Assembly (NCBI GenBank): GCA_029858465.1
Contig: JAOUEZ010000002.1
Span: 1-28,219 of the forward strand
DNA from: Thermoplasmata archaeon
GTDB taxonomy: Archaea; Thermoplasmatota; Thermoplasmata; UBA10834; DTMW01
Direction of reading: 5' to 3'
Length of the DNA stretch: 28,219 nucleotides
Part shown: piece after piece, positions 1 through 8,375 of the stretch
How the letters are laid out: each line of letters starts with the position of its first letter
Numbering within the stretch: position 1 is the stretch's first letter
Notes under the pieces: model-generated
Seen by the model: only the letters and a program-made list of their open reading frames with translations
What the model was told of the DNA's origin: nothing
The model's database searches: none
Translations under genes and position numbers: made by a program

Positions 1-24
1 GATTCGATTCATAGGGTAGGTGAA

Positions 25-1131
25 ATGAACCTTCTTGAAGCGGAAGGTAAGCAGCTTTTCAGGGATTTCGGAATCCCTGTCCCGGAAGGCGTATTGACCC
101 ACAGCGCGTCGGAAATCGGGAGCATCTCCTTGCCAGCAGTAGTAAAAGCCCAGGTGCCCACAGGAGGAAGGGGTAAGGCGGGAGGAATCAGGATTGTATC
201 CACGATCAATGACGCGCGCAAAGCTACTGACGATATCGTCGGAATGAAAATTAGGGGATACAGGGTAGACAATGTCCTCATTGAACAGAAAATCGAGGGA
301 AAGAGGGAACTCTATCTCAGCATCACGATAGACAGATCGAAAAGAGAACCGATACTCATGGCGAGCGCGATGGGCGGAATGGACATCGAGAGCGTGCCGG
401 ATGACAGGATATTCAAGGATTGGGTAGATCCTTGGACAGGTGTTCAGTCTTTTCAAGCGAGGAATCTGTCTTTCTCGCTCGGACTTGATAAGGGATTGTC
501 AAGTCAATTCTTCTTGTTGCTCCAGAATCTATGGAAATTGTTCCAGGCAATGGACGCAGAATTGGTGGAGATAAATCCGTTGGTTGTGACTAAGGATGAT
601 CACCTGGTTGCCGTCGACTCCAAGATCGTGATCGATGACGATGCGCTATACCGACACGAAGGAATGAAGAAGATTGCAGGAGACATCACACCCCTCGAAA
701 AAGAGGCAAGGGACAAGGGTATCGCATTCGTCCAGCTCGATGGGGATATCGGCGTGATTGCGAATGGTGCAGGCCTTACGATGGCCACACTAGACTTTCT
801 TACATTGCACGGAGGAAAGGGCGGCGTGTTCCTGGACCTCGGAGGGACTGATGATCCCGAGAAGGTCGAAGAAGCTCTAATGCTGATGGCGAAGGCGAAT
901 CCGAAGGTCGTTCTTATAAACATATTCGGTGGGATTACAAAGTGCGACACGGTTGCTGACGGCCTTCTTCAGGCAATGACGATTGGCGGCATATCGATTC
1001 CGATCGTTGCGCGAATCAAAGGCGTGAACGAGAAGAAAGCGGTCGAGATGCTCAAGGACAGCCCGATTCATCCAGTGCTGTCGCTCGAAGATGCGGCAAA
1101 GAAATCGGTCGAGATTGCAGGAGGCTCATGA
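25..1131 (+). CDS. sucC: Succinate-CoA ligase (ADP-forming), beta subunit
   Basis: With SucD this enzyme interconverts succinyl-CoA and succinate with substrate-level ATP formation in the cytoplasm. The 368-residue protein has the ATP-grasp N-terminus, with the nucleotide-binding GGRGKAGG at residues 47-54, the metal/phosphate segment AELVEINPLVV near residue 180, and the C-terminal CoA-ligase half with LDLGGTDDPEKVEEAL and the closing IFGGITKCDTVADG. This is the usual length and domain order for the family. The ATG at 25 follows a GGTGA ribosome site at about 18-22. The stop at 1129-1131 lies one base before the sucD start, so the two are certainly cotranscribed. Other NDP-forming acyl-CoA synthetases are single-chain or arranged differently, so the SucC assignment is firm; nucleotide preference (ADP or GDP) cannot be read from the sequence. 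Confidence 0.96.
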   Translation: MNLLEAEGKQLFRDFGIPVPEGVLTHSASEIGSISLPAVVKAQVPTGGRGKAGGIRIVSTINDARKATDDIVGMKIRGYRVDNVLIEQKIEGKRELYLSITIDRSKREPILMASAMGGMDIESVPDDRIFKDWVDPWTGVQSFQARNLSFSLGLDKGLSSQFFLLLQNLWKLFQAMDAELVEINPLVVTKDDHLVAVDSKIVIDDDALYRHEGMKKIAGDITPLEKEARDKGIAFVQLDGDIGVIANGAGLTMATLDFLTLHGGKGGVFLDLGGTDDPEKVEEALMLMAKANPKVVLINIFGGITKCDTVADGLLQAMTIGGISIPIVARIKGVNEKKAVEMLKDSPIHPVLSLEDAAKKSVEIAGGS

Positions 1132-1132
1132 C

Positions 1133-1996
1133 ATGGCCGTGATAATCGATGAGAAATTAAAAGTGCTCATTCAGGGAATAACCGGTCATCAGGGCAGCTT
1201 CCATACGCAGAAGATGAAGGAATTTGGAACGAATATCGTCGCGGGGGTCACTCCGGGAAAGGGCGGACAGAAGGTCGATGGTGTTCCTGTATACGATTCT
1301 GTAAAGAGCGCTGTGAACAAAACTGGAGCCGAAACCTCAGTGATATTCGTTCCCGCTCCGTACGTCTTCGATGCCGCAATGGAGTCATTAGAGGCCGGCA
1401 TCTCCTTGTTGGTCATTATTTCTGAACATGTACCAGTTCATGACGCGATGAAAATCGTGTCGCATGCAAGAAACATGTGTGCTCGGGTCATAGGTCCGAA
1501 CTGCCCTGGCGTATCCTCGCCGGGGAAGGCAAAGGTCGGGATAATACCCAATCAGATTTTCATGAAGGGGGATGTCGGAGTCGTATCTCGCAGTGGCACA
1601 CTAACCTACGAAATCGTAGATTCTCTCACAAGAGCGGGATTAGGACAATCCACCTGTGTGGGAATCGGTGGAGACAGAGTCAACGGAACATCTTTCATAG
1701 ACGTTCTGGAAATGTTCGAAAGGGATGAACAGACGAAGAGGATCGTATTGGTCGGCGAGATTGGGGGCTCCGCAGAGGAAGAAGCGGCGAATTACATTGT
1801 TAAAAATCTGACCAAGCCTGTCGCAGCATACATAGCCGGCAAGAGCGCGCCGCCGGGCAAGAGGATGGGGCATGCAGGTGCGATAATCTCCAGAGGTAGC
1901 GGGACCGCTGAAAGTAAGATGAGAGCTCTCAAGGATGCAGGAGTATCGGTGGCGAACACAACTGCAGAAATTGTACCATTGGTGAAGGGTGGCTAA
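1133..1996 (+). CDS. sucD: Succinate-CoA ligase (ADP-forming), alpha subunit
   Basis: This 287-residue subunit binds CoA and carries the phosphohistidine. The N-terminal Rossmann CoA-binding segment VLIQGITGHQGSFHTQ is at residues 11-26, GPNCPGVSSPG at 121-131, GVVSRSGTLTYE at 149-160, and the catalytic histidine is H247 in GKRMGHAGAI. The frame is open upstream to 1091, but the ATG at 1133 is preferred: it follows a GGAGG site at 1119-1123, lies one base after the sucC stop, and gives the normal family N-terminus. Translation is probably coupled to sucC. The gene converges on the minus-strand gene ending at 2001, with a T-rich stretch between them. Confidence 0.96.
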   Translation: MAVIIDEKLKVLIQGITGHQGSFHTQKMKEFGTNIVAGVTPGKGGQKVDGVPVYDSVKSAVNKTGAETSVIFVPAPYVFDAAMESLEAGISLLVIISEHVPVHDAMKIVSHARNMCARVIGPNCPGVSSPGKAKVGIIPNQIFMKGDVGVVSRSGTLTYEIVDSLTRAGLGQSTCVGIGGDRVNGTSFIDVLEMFERDEQTKRIVLVGEIGGSAEEEAANYIVKNLTKPVAAYIAGKSAPPGKRMGHAGAIISRGSGTAESKMRALKDAGVSVANTTAEIVPLVKGG

Positions 1997-2010
1997 TCTT
2001 TTATTTTTTA
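1995..2010 (+). terminator. T-rich terminator after sucCD
   Basis: Immediately after the sucD stop the plus strand reads a run of T residues (TCTTTTATTTTTT). Archaeal RNA polymerase commonly terminates at such U tracts without a hairpin. The tract overlaps the last codons of the convergent minus-strand gene. Assigned from base composition only. Confidence 0.4.
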
Positions 2011-2606
2011 AACGGCTCCCCTCTGAGTCTGTCAATCGCCCATTTATCTTGATCTAGCTTGATTATCGAAAGTTCCCCTTCGGATGATTTCCACGGTTCC
2101 AGATTTTCCAAAGGTGTTCTCGTCAATTGGCTCGCTATCATCATTGAAACGAAATCGTCCGTTACAATCACAACATTGCCCGTTCCAAAATTAAGCCTGA
2201 ATTGATATGTGAATTCTCTCACTCTGCGCCAGCCTTTCTTGACCTTATCCCCCGACGGAAATTTGAATTTGCCTGGCGTGCTGCGCAGTTTATTGAAAAG
2301 CTTTGGCTCTTCTTGCGAGAGAGCCTGCATCGTCTTGCCTGACCATCTCCCGTAATTGACATCCCTGAGGTTTCTTTCGGTTCTCACAGGCAGATTGTGC
2401 GGGGAACCGATAATTTTTCCCGTCACAAATTCTCTCTTCAGTGGGCCAGATATCACTGCTTCAAGGATTAGGGGCTTAATTTTTTCAGAGACCATCTCGC
2501 AATATTTCACACCCTCAAGGCTCAGAGGAGGGTTATTGATGCCCAATAGCTCGCCATAGGGGGAATAATCCGTCCGTCCTGGGGGGACAATGTAGAGTGT
2601 CAGCAT
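2001..2606 (-). CDS. Histidine-phosphatase-fold protein lacking the catalytic histidines
   Basis: The 201-residue protein follows the phosphoglycerate mutase-like (histidine phosphatase) fold along its whole length: an N-terminal LYIV strand, PLSLEG at 27-32, SGPLKREFVT at 53-62 (matching SSPLxRAxxTA), LRDVNYGRWSG at 80-90 (matching LRExxFGxWEG), and VVIVTDDF at 145-152. The catalytic signature is absent. The RHGE motif is replaced by PPGR at residues 8-11, so the phospho-accepting histidine is proline, and the second histidine (VSHGG) is aspartate at 150. The conserved mid-chain arginine (R58) remains. It should be inactive as a phosphatase or mutase and may act as a binding or regulatory protein. 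It follows the permease gene by 48 bases and probably belongs to the same minus-strand operon. There is no frameshift and the reading frame is intact. Confidence 0.8.
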   Translation of the reverse strand: MLTLYIVPPGRTDYSPYGELLGINNPPLSLEGVKYCEMVSEKIKPLILEAVISGPLKREFVTGKIIGSPHNLPVRTERNLRDVNYGRWSGKTMQALSQEEPKLFNKLRSTPGKFKFPSGDKVKKGWRRVREFTYQFRLNFGTGNVVIVTDDFVSMMIASQLTRTPLENLEPWKSSEGELSIIKLDQDKWAIDRLRGEPFKK

Positions 2607-2654
2607 TGTAATGACAATAATCGCATTGCTCTAATTCAACATTGCCCTTACATC

Positions 2655-4016
2655 TTATCTATTGAGCATGGACATGAAATGCACTATCACTGGAAAAAGA
2701 ATGAATCCCATTAAATGGATTCTTGAAACGCACATATTTATGGTCAGTACTGCAAGAACAACGCTAGTGAACAGCACAAGCAACCCTGCAGGCCCGGAGA
2801 TTGCAATTACCAGGGACATGATAAAAACGATGATTCCTATGCGCACGTATCTACCGAATTCGAACCTATTGTTTTGGAGAATCCAACTTCCGATCGTCCG
2901 CAGGATTAGGGCTCCAACAACGGCGCCTATGCATGCAGACCATAGGAAACAGAGAAGCATCATCGGGGGCTGAATTATCTCAAACGGGAGAACGTCCATT
3001 TGGCCGATCTGATCATTAATGGATTCAATAATTCCGTTCCTTGCACGCCCTATGACGAAAAATGCGATAATTGAGTGGAGAGAGCCGCCAACATTGGTCG
3101 CGGAATAAGTGACAAGATACCTGCATGCAGAGGCTAAAGATGAGGACTTCATTCTCAATCCGATAAATGATAGAGTAGTCGCATACGCGTTTGTGATCCC
3201 TGGGATCCAGCCGACCAGTGTTGAGGGTAGGATGCTTCTCAACAGGGATGTCAATCTGGGGACTTCGACCTCCTCTTGAGATTGCGCGATGAATTTGGGA
3301 GATTGTTTTTTCTTTTTCATAAGTATTAATGAAGGCACCGAGAAGAAGCCGGAGAATGCCGGTAGGAGGAAACATGAGGAGTCGTTCACCCAAATATCCG
3401 AAGGAATCAACTCAGTGATTGATTGGGGGATGGAGAGTGTTAAAACCACAAGGCCGAAGATACCTGACAGGAGGAATATTGCAGCTGATGATAGAATTCG
3501 CCTCGCCCTTCCTGCGGAGACGATAACAAGAATTGCGATTCCGATTAGAATTATCGCGAAAAACCCCTTGATTGAGCGATAGAGTTCAAAAGGACCACCC
3601 ATGATCCCGCAGATTGGTATGAATATTATCGCGAAAAGGATGACAGCCCCGAGGCTTCCGACCATTGTGCATTCGATCAGAAGATCCCATCTGCCACTGG
3701 CGAAAAGTCTCTGAGATGGGAGCAAAGCGACAATGGTGTCATCATTGGGAATTCCCATGAAGGCCGTCGGAATCATCTCGGTGAGGGAATGGGCCAGCAG
3801 AATCGAAATTAGAAAAGACCCGAAAATGATTATATTAGAATATTCGAGCTCATTCGGGACCAAAGGCATGATCAATGCCATGAAAGGAGAGATGGCAATT
3901 AGTGCAGCCAGAGTGTTCGGATGCATTCCCGGCATTAGACCGCTGAATCCGCCAATCAAGCCTCCGAGCAAAGAAAATGGAGTGCACCACAAGAGAATGA
4001 ATTGAATTGAATCCAT
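2655..4016 (-). CDS. TctA/DUF112-type polytopic permease
   Basis: This 453-residue integral membrane protein has about ten or more hydrophobic segments and the family's duplicated signature: GLMPGMHPN at 26-34 and GWIPGITNAYAT at 269-280, each at the start of one half. The two halves are split by a charged loop (KKKKQSPKFIAQSQEEVEV, about 234-252). The family includes bacterial TctA permeases, which use a periplasmic binding protein and a small TctB subunit. Neither partner is visible here, as is usual for the archaeal branch, whose substrate is unknown. The gene follows hpt by 66 bases on the same strand. No Shine-Dalgarno site precedes the ATG at 4016; instead the coding strand just upstream reads CCACCTCC, the complement of one. 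Substrate assignment from the neighbouring purine genes would be a guess. Confidence 0.85.
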   Translation of the reverse strand: MDSIQFILLWCTPFSLLGGLIGGFSGLMPGMHPNTLAALIAISPFMALIMPLVPNELEYSNIIIFGSFLISILLAHSLTEMIPTAFMGIPNDDTIVALLPSQRLFASGRWDLLIECTMVGSLGAVILFAIIFIPICGIMGGPFELYRSIKGFFAIILIGIAILVIVSAGRARRILSSAAIFLLSGIFGLVVLTLSIPQSITELIPSDIWVNDSSCFLLPAFSGFFSVPSLILMKKKKQSPKFIAQSQEEVEVPRLTSLLRSILPSTLVGWIPGITNAYATTLSFIGLRMKSSSLASACRYLVTYSATNVGGSLHSIIAFFVIGRARNGIIESINDQIGQMDVLPFEIIQPPMMLLCFLWSACIGAVVGALILRTIGSWILQNNRFEFGRYVRIGIIVFIMSLVIAISGPAGLLVLFTSVVLAVLTINMCVSRIHLMGFILFPVIVHFMSMLNR

Positions 4017-4082
4017 GCGGAGGTGGCTTAGAATAGACGGATGGATTCATTTTCTTCTGCAGTTAGTATACCCTCAGGTGAT

Positions 4083-4649
4083 TCAACCGATGATTTTCAC
4101 TTGACTCTCGGTGACATCTATCTTGACCAGGGTCTTGATTTTTATCCCGAGTTCTTTTTCGATTAGTTCCTTGCCCTCTCCCTTCTCGACGACAACGAGA
4201 ACGTCCACAACCTCCGCGCCAATCTTCCTGAGGCCTTCAATGACAGCTCTAATCGTCCCCCCGGTGCTGATTACGTCATCGACTATCAGGACCCTGTCGC
4301 CCTTGGATATATCGTTGACGAACAGATCTCCTAAAGAATAGCCAGTTATCTGCTTCAAATTGAATTCGCCCGGCAGCCCGTACATACGCTTCCTGACGAT
4401 ATTGAAGGGCTTGCCGGTGCGCAGCGTGAGAGGTGCAGCATACTCGATACCGATTGCCTCGACCGTGACAATTACATCGCACTTGTCGAAGTCTCCTATT
4501 CTGACTAACTCGTCGATTATCTCCTCGAGAATCTCCTTATCCATGCGAGGAATCCCGTCTGTAGCAGGGTGTACAACATAGCTATAATCCCCCTTCTTGA
4601 TGATTGGCGATCTGACAAGTGTCTCCTTGAGCTTCTGAAGTCTTTCCAT
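4083..4649 (-). CDS. hpt: Hypoxanthine/guanine phosphoribosyltransferase (archaeal type)
   Basis: It salvages hypoxanthine or guanine to IMP or GMP using PRPP. The PRPP-binding motif VLIVDDVISTGGT is clear in the second half, together with VTVEAIGIEYAAPL and the KRMYGLPGEFN region typical of the archaeal Hpt/APRT-like family. The frame is open upstream to 4700, but the ATG at 4649 has a GGTGAT site five bases before it and gives a 188-residue protein, the usual length. It starts 19 bases after the adenine deaminase stop, forming a purine salvage unit: adenine to hypoxanthine by the deaminase, then hypoxanthine to IMP here. Archaeal members of this family were sometimes annotated as adenine phosphoribosyltransferase, and base specificity cannot be fixed by reading. 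Confidence 0.9.
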   Translation of the reverse strand: MERLQKLKETLVRSPIIKKGDYSYVVHPATDGIPRMDKEILEEIIDELVRIGDFDKCDVIVTVEAIGIEYAAPLTLRTGKPFNIVRKRMYGLPGEFNLKQITGYSLGDLFVNDISKGDRVLIVDDVISTGGTIRAVIEGLRKIGAEVVDVLVVVEKGEGKELIEKELGIKIKTLVKIDVTESQVKIIG

Positions 4650-4668
4650 AATATCACCGCTCATGATT

Positions 4669-6351
4669 TTAATGGTAATTTGATATTTCTTCGATGACAT
4701 CGACGAACTCGAACTTCTCGGAATCGAACAGCCCGCGATCTCCGATTTTCAATTTGGGAATGACGAGCAGGCTCATGAAGGATAGGGTCATGAGGGGATT
4801 GGAGATAGTGCAGCCGAGCTTTCTCGTATGATCCAGAAGCTTATCGATCCCCCTTGAGACCTCTATTGCCGGACGATTGCTCATGAGACCTCCTATCGGA
4901 AGCTCGAGCTGTGACGCTCTGCCCTTGTCGAATACCGTGAACCCTCCTTTTGCCAGGCTTAGGTTAGCAGCGGATGCCATCTCATTCCTGTCGGAGCCAA
5001 CGACTATACAGTTATGCGAATCATGCGCAACGGTGGATGCGATCGCTCCTGATTTTAGGCCGAACCCCTTAACAAAGCCGTTTGAGACAGGAGCATTCTC
5101 GTACCTGTTGACCACCGATATCCTCAGGACATCCCTATCGATGTCTGGGAGAAGTTCGTTATCACTGACCGTCAGCCATTCGGATGTCCTGTCGGTGACA
5201 ATCTCATCCTTGACAACGACAATTATCCTCGCCTTTGCCTTCGCTCCGTTTGATCTTATGGCGAATTCATCCGCATGCTTCGATATCGGCGGCAGCACGA
5301 TATCTATGCTCTCTGGGACAGTGTCAAATGCCGGCTTATTGGCGACGGCTACTCTACTGCCGGCAATCCAGGTTTCGAGCACGTTGAAATTCTCGAAGCT
5401 GTCTATTATTGCAAAATCCGCGGCGCGTTCCTCCTCAAGCCATCCGCCCGGAAGATTGTAATGTTCCGCAGGGTAAAGAGTCGCAGCTCGGAGGGCGCGC
5501 AAAGGCTCGATGCCGAGAGATATCGCTTCCCGAATTGTCATATCCAAATGCCCCTTCAGAAGATCATGGGCGCTCCGGTCATCCGAGACGAGCATGAATG
5601 GGTTCTCTTTTGCAAAGTCTTTGAGTGATGGAAGATTCTTGCAGGCGGTTCCCTGCCTGATCTGAATGATCATGCCGAGCCTGTGCTTTTCCGCCGCTTC
5701 TCTGGATGTTGTGCATTCGTGGTCAGTCGTGATGCCTCTCGAGACATATGCTCTGAGGGTGTCGCCTGTGACCAATGGCGCGTGTCCGTCGATAGGTTTT
5801 TTCGCCTTCTTTGCAGCCCTAATCTTCAGCAGTATCTCTTCGTCTCCCGCGGCTGCTCCTGGATAGTTCATCATTTCCCCGAGCGCCACAACCTCAGGCC
5901 AGGAAAGTATCTCCTGGATATCCTCATGGGTGATCACAGCCCCGGATCGTTCGAATGCCGTTGCAGGAACACACGAAGGCGCCGTGAAGTAACATCTCAA
6001 AGGGCACTTTTTAGAATCATCAATCATGAATTTGATTCCCCTGACCCCGAAGACGTTGGCAATCTCGTGAGGGTCTGATACAACTGCGGCGGTGCCGTGC
6101 GGAACAACCGCTTCAGCAAACCGCGACGGACAGAGATGTGACGATTCGATGTGAATATGCGCGTCAATCAATCCCGGGATTATGAGCCTCTTCTGATCGT
6201 TCTCAGTGTGCCTAAGCGATTTTATTATGCCGTCGGAAAACTCGATCCTGCCATGGAAGATCTCCCCGGATACGACATCGACAATCCTGCCATCCATGCT
6301 TCCGCTGGCCAAATCAATCAACCTTCGACCTGTAATGCCATTTTCATCCAT
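4669..6351 (-). CDS. ade: Adenine deaminase
   Basis: It converts adenine to hypoxanthine and ammonia. The 560-residue amidohydrolase has the metal-binding PGLIDAHIHIESS (residues 59-71, histidines 65 and 67), then VVSDPHEIANVFG (90-102), a glutamate in ALGEMMNYPG near 167, the DGHAPL histidine near 205, DHECTT near 225 and LVSDDRSAHDLLKGHLD near 270. The C-terminal half contains the family's KGGFTVFDKG and the LPIGGLMSN segment. The length is close to the bacterial enzyme. The ATG at 6351 is preceded by AAGGAT. Its product feeds Hpt, encoded immediately downstream. The start faces the plus-strand gene at 6386 across only 34 bases, so the two promoters must overlap the opposite coding region or be very compact. 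Confidence 0.95.
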   Translation of the reverse strand: MDENGITGRRLIDLASGSMDGRIVDVVSGEIFHGRIEFSDGIIKSLRHTENDQKRLIIPGLIDAHIHIESSHLCPSRFAEAVVPHGTAAVVSDPHEIANVFGVRGIKFMIDDSKKCPLRCYFTAPSCVPATAFERSGAVITHEDIQEILSWPEVVALGEMMNYPGAAAGDEEILLKIRAAKKAKKPIDGHAPLVTGDTLRAYVSRGITTDHECTTSREAAEKHRLGMIIQIRQGTACKNLPSLKDFAKENPFMLVSDDRSAHDLLKGHLDMTIREAISLGIEPLRALRAATLYPAEHYNLPGGWLEEERAADFAIIDSFENFNVLETWIAGSRVAVANKPAFDTVPESIDIVLPPISKHADEFAIRSNGAKAKARIIVVVKDEIVTDRTSEWLTVSDNELLPDIDRDVLRISVVNRYENAPVSNGFVKGFGLKSGAIASTVAHDSHNCIVVGSDRNEMASAANLSLAKGGFTVFDKGRASQLELPIGGLMSNRPAIEVSRGIDKLLDHTRKLGCTISNPLMTLSFMSLLVIPKLKIGDRGLFDSEKFEFVDVIEEISNYH

Positions 6352-6385
6352 AATCCTTTTTGGATTGTGGGCAGATATCTACCAC

Positions 6386-6652
6386 ATGAAGAAATCCCTA
6401 TTCCCCCGAGACATCCTGAGCAAGCTCAAATGGGGAGAAGGGACATCCCTGAATGATGCCGAGATAGTCATTCTGCACAGAGGAGCACCGAATGACAGGC
6501 GCGCAATAAAGGGTAGCGAGATAATCTCGCTCGGACAGATGTTCTTCGAGACATCCGAGACTTCTATACCTTACCATAGAATCATCGAGATATGGCATAG
6601 AGGGGAGAAGGTATTCGAAAAAAGGTCCCGTGATATAAAAAGGCAAGAATGA
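6386..6652 (+). CDS. MJ1316/UPF0248 domain protein
   Basis: This 88-residue protein matches the MJ1316 (UPF0248) family: DILSKLKWGEGTSLNDAEIV, then the near-invariant LHRGAPNDRRAIKGSEI and a closing IPYHRIIEIWHRGEKVFEK. The domain has been predicted to recognise RNA 2',3'-cyclic ends and in eukaryotes is fused to RNA-processing proteins; stand-alone archaeal copies have no settled function. The frame is open from 6206, but that upstream part lies antisense inside ade, and the ATG at 6386 gives the standard N-terminus. The ribosome site before it is weak. It is transcribed divergently from ade and converges on the membrane protein ending at 6673. Confidence 0.85.
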   Translation: MKKSLFPRDILSKLKWGEGTSLNDAEIVILHRGAPNDRRAIKGSEIISLGQMFFETSETSIPYHRIIEIWHRGEKVFEKRSRDIKRQE

Positions 6653-6672
6653 AAGGGGTTTTATCGGTCCTT

Positions 6673-7326
6673 CTACGCCCGAGGCGCCCCGCAGTTGGGG
6701 CAGTTGGCCATGAATGCCGGGAACTGGACATTGCAGTTTTTGCACTTGACCATCTGATATTTGTGCTGCTCGGGAGGCATTCCTACCGCAGGCGGGGCCG
6801 CCTGAGGCGGAGCACCAGGCTGCTGATACTGCGATGGCGGATACTGGGCCGCAGGATACTGTTGTGGCTGATATGGTTGCTGCGCGACCGCCGCTCCCGT
6901 AGGATACGGTGCGTAGGCTGGTGGCGGGTTCATGGCACTTGACAGGTTCATATATACAAGAATCAGCAGTATCGTCGGAAGAACGAAGGCGACTATTCCG
7001 ATAATCAACCAGATGACGCTCGCGTTCCTTGCATCATTAAACCGCCCATGGTCAATCTCATCAATCACCGATCGCTTCATGAATATTCCTGACAGGCCGC
7101 AAACGACCGACATTATCAATCCGAAGAATCCCCAGGCAATTCCGCCCGCGTTTCCATAGGCTATTCCCGTCGCTATTGTGGCAATGCCTATGACGAACCA
7201 GATAAACGCCATAAGAAGGAAGATTATCTGTGCCCAATAGGAGAACTTCCTCGCCTCCTGTGCGTCGCGCGGGAGCCATGGCGGAACGGCACTGCTTGCC
7301 AGAATCCCTTCAAGGGGTGTACTCAT
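6673..7326 (-). CDS. Membrane protein with P/Q/Y-rich linker and C-terminal zinc ribbon
   Basis: The family is not recognised by name. The 217 residues show three hydrophobic segments (about 30-54, 61-83 and 103-127), a low-complexity proline/glutamine/tyrosine linker (about 133-190), and a C-terminal zinc ribbon with CxxC pairs (CKNC and CPNC, about 196-212). The linker and ribbon are probably cytoplasmic. A GGAGGG site lies about ten bases before the ATG at 7326. The architecture, membrane bundle plus flexible linker plus zinc ribbon, recurs in the gene at 16318, with the order varied. No enzymatic motif is present. It converges on the MJ1316 gene and has its own upstream region of about 270 bases, shared with the divergent TPD gene. 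Confidence 0.75.
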   Translation of the reverse strand: MSTPLEGILASSAVPPWLPRDAQEARKFSYWAQIIFLLMAFIWFVIGIATIATGIAYGNAGGIAWGFFGLIMSVVCGLSGIFMKRSVIDEIDHGRFNDARNASVIWLIIGIVAFVLPTILLILVYMNLSSAMNPPPAYAPYPTGAAVAQQPYQPQQYPAAQYPPSQYQQPGAPPQAAPPAVGMPPEQHKYQMVKCKNCNVQFPAFMANCPNCGAPRA

Positions 7327-7522
7327 TTCTTTATTCCCTCCTGACTTTTCCTATCGATATTGACTGGCATCTGATATGAATGCCTGGGGAAAGCATTAGA
7401 CTCAATCCATATAATTGTTTTTGCTTGAAAAGCCGGGTTTTGGCAATGTCAGGATTATCGGCCGGGTGGGGTCTCGGGCACCCTGGGTAATCGGGAATCT
7501 AAATCTTGCGATTGTTCACAAC

Positions 7523-7533
7523 CTTTAATTATT
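7523..7533 (+). promoter_or_regulatory. TATA box for the TPD nuclease gene
   Basis: CTTTAATTATT lies about 70 bases before the ATG at 7600, which predicts a transcript start near 7555. The rest of the gap 7327-7599 has one GC-rich inverted repeat (GGGTG/CACCC, around 7465-7485) and nothing else clear. Assigned by consensus and position only. Confidence 0.4.
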
Positions 7534-7599
7534 GTATCGTCTCATGCTTCATTACCAGAAAACGCAGCGTCGACATTGTTGTATCGGAATGGGGCATTG

Positions 7600-8361
7600 A
7601 TGAAACACGAGGATTACAAAGATATCTATTTCAGGTTGAGGAAACCAAAAGACATTGACAGTCTAGCAAAAAGCACGGGGCTCGATAGGGAGCTTCTTCT
7701 CGTGATGTACACCCAAAGGACTGTCAGAGACGCGACGAGGAGATTCCATCTTGTCAAGGGGCAGACCCAACGCCTTTACAAGAAATGGAAAGGCGGAAGA
7801 TCCATTGTCTCCCTCGCCAGCGAGCTCAATTTCCCTTCCGTCCTGCTAGCTATGCTAATATTACAGGAGGACGGCATGTCCAGGAAGATCTTCTGGAAAT
7901 ACATAAGGAAGCCTGACGAATGCCGAGACCCACACTTGAAGAAGGAGATCATCAAAATCAACAATTCTGACATAGTCTATTCGCCGAAGGGGATGGAGAT
8001 ACAGGAGAAGAGAGGAAAATGGGGCGAGCAGCAACTGGAGCAATGGCTCGATCTTCACGGCATATCGTATAGGACCGAGGCAGACCTTAGGGGAAAGCAT
8101 CCCAAGACGCCGGACGCCCTCTTGGACAAGCCCATCAAGCTCAATGGCATCATGACAAAATGGATCGAATCAAAGGCGTCTTTCGGAGACGAGATCGAAC
8201 TGCGCAAGAATGTCCGCAGGCAATTGAAGCCTTATACAGAGCTGTTCGGACACGGCGCAGTAGTGTACTGGTTCGGCTATATCGAGGGGATCGAGCCCCC
8301 CGAAGGAATCACCCTGTACGGAAGAGAATTTTCTGAGATGATGCCTGTTATCGTCAAATGA
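7600..8361 (+). CDS. TPD-motif PD-(D/E)xK nuclease, CDIN1/C15orf41-like
   Basis: The 253-residue protein has an N-terminal helical DNA-binding-like part (QTQRLYKKWKGG followed by SIVSLASELNFPSVLLAMLI, residues 56-87) and a C-terminal restriction-endonuclease-like core. The core shows GKWGEQQLEQWL (139-150), the name-giving KTPDALL (169-175, D172) and WIESKASFG (188-196, E190 and K192), the expected PD-ExK triad, then the QLKPYTELFGHGAVVYW strand-helix segment. The TPD family includes human CDIN1 (C15orf41), the codanin-1 partner mutated in congenital dyserythropoietic anaemia; archaeal members are known but uncharacterised. The ATG at 7600 is preferred over the one at 7576 because of the GGGG just upstream and the family start. 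The gene lies 65 bases before the Cas4-like nuclease. Confidence 0.85.
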   Translation: MKHEDYKDIYFRLRKPKDIDSLAKSTGLDRELLLVMYTQRTVRDATRRFHLVKGQTQRLYKKWKGGRSIVSLASELNFPSVLLAMLILQEDGMSRKIFWKYIRKPDECRDPHLKKEIIKINNSDIVYSPKGMEIQEKRGKWGEQQLEQWLDLHGISYRTEADLRGKHPKTPDALLDKPIKLNGIMTKWIESKASFGDEIELRKNVRRQLKPYTELFGHGAVVYWFGYIEGIEPPEGITLYGREFSEMMPVIVK

Positions 8362-8375
8362 TAGTCGACTGGGAA

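Noticed and set aside
2001..2606. Annotating the protein as an active phosphoglycerate mutase
   Set aside because: Both catalytic histidines are missing.
4877..5461. Plus-strand open frame of 194 codons
   Set aside because: It lies wholly antisense within adenine deaminase, which has continuous family motifs across the same bases.
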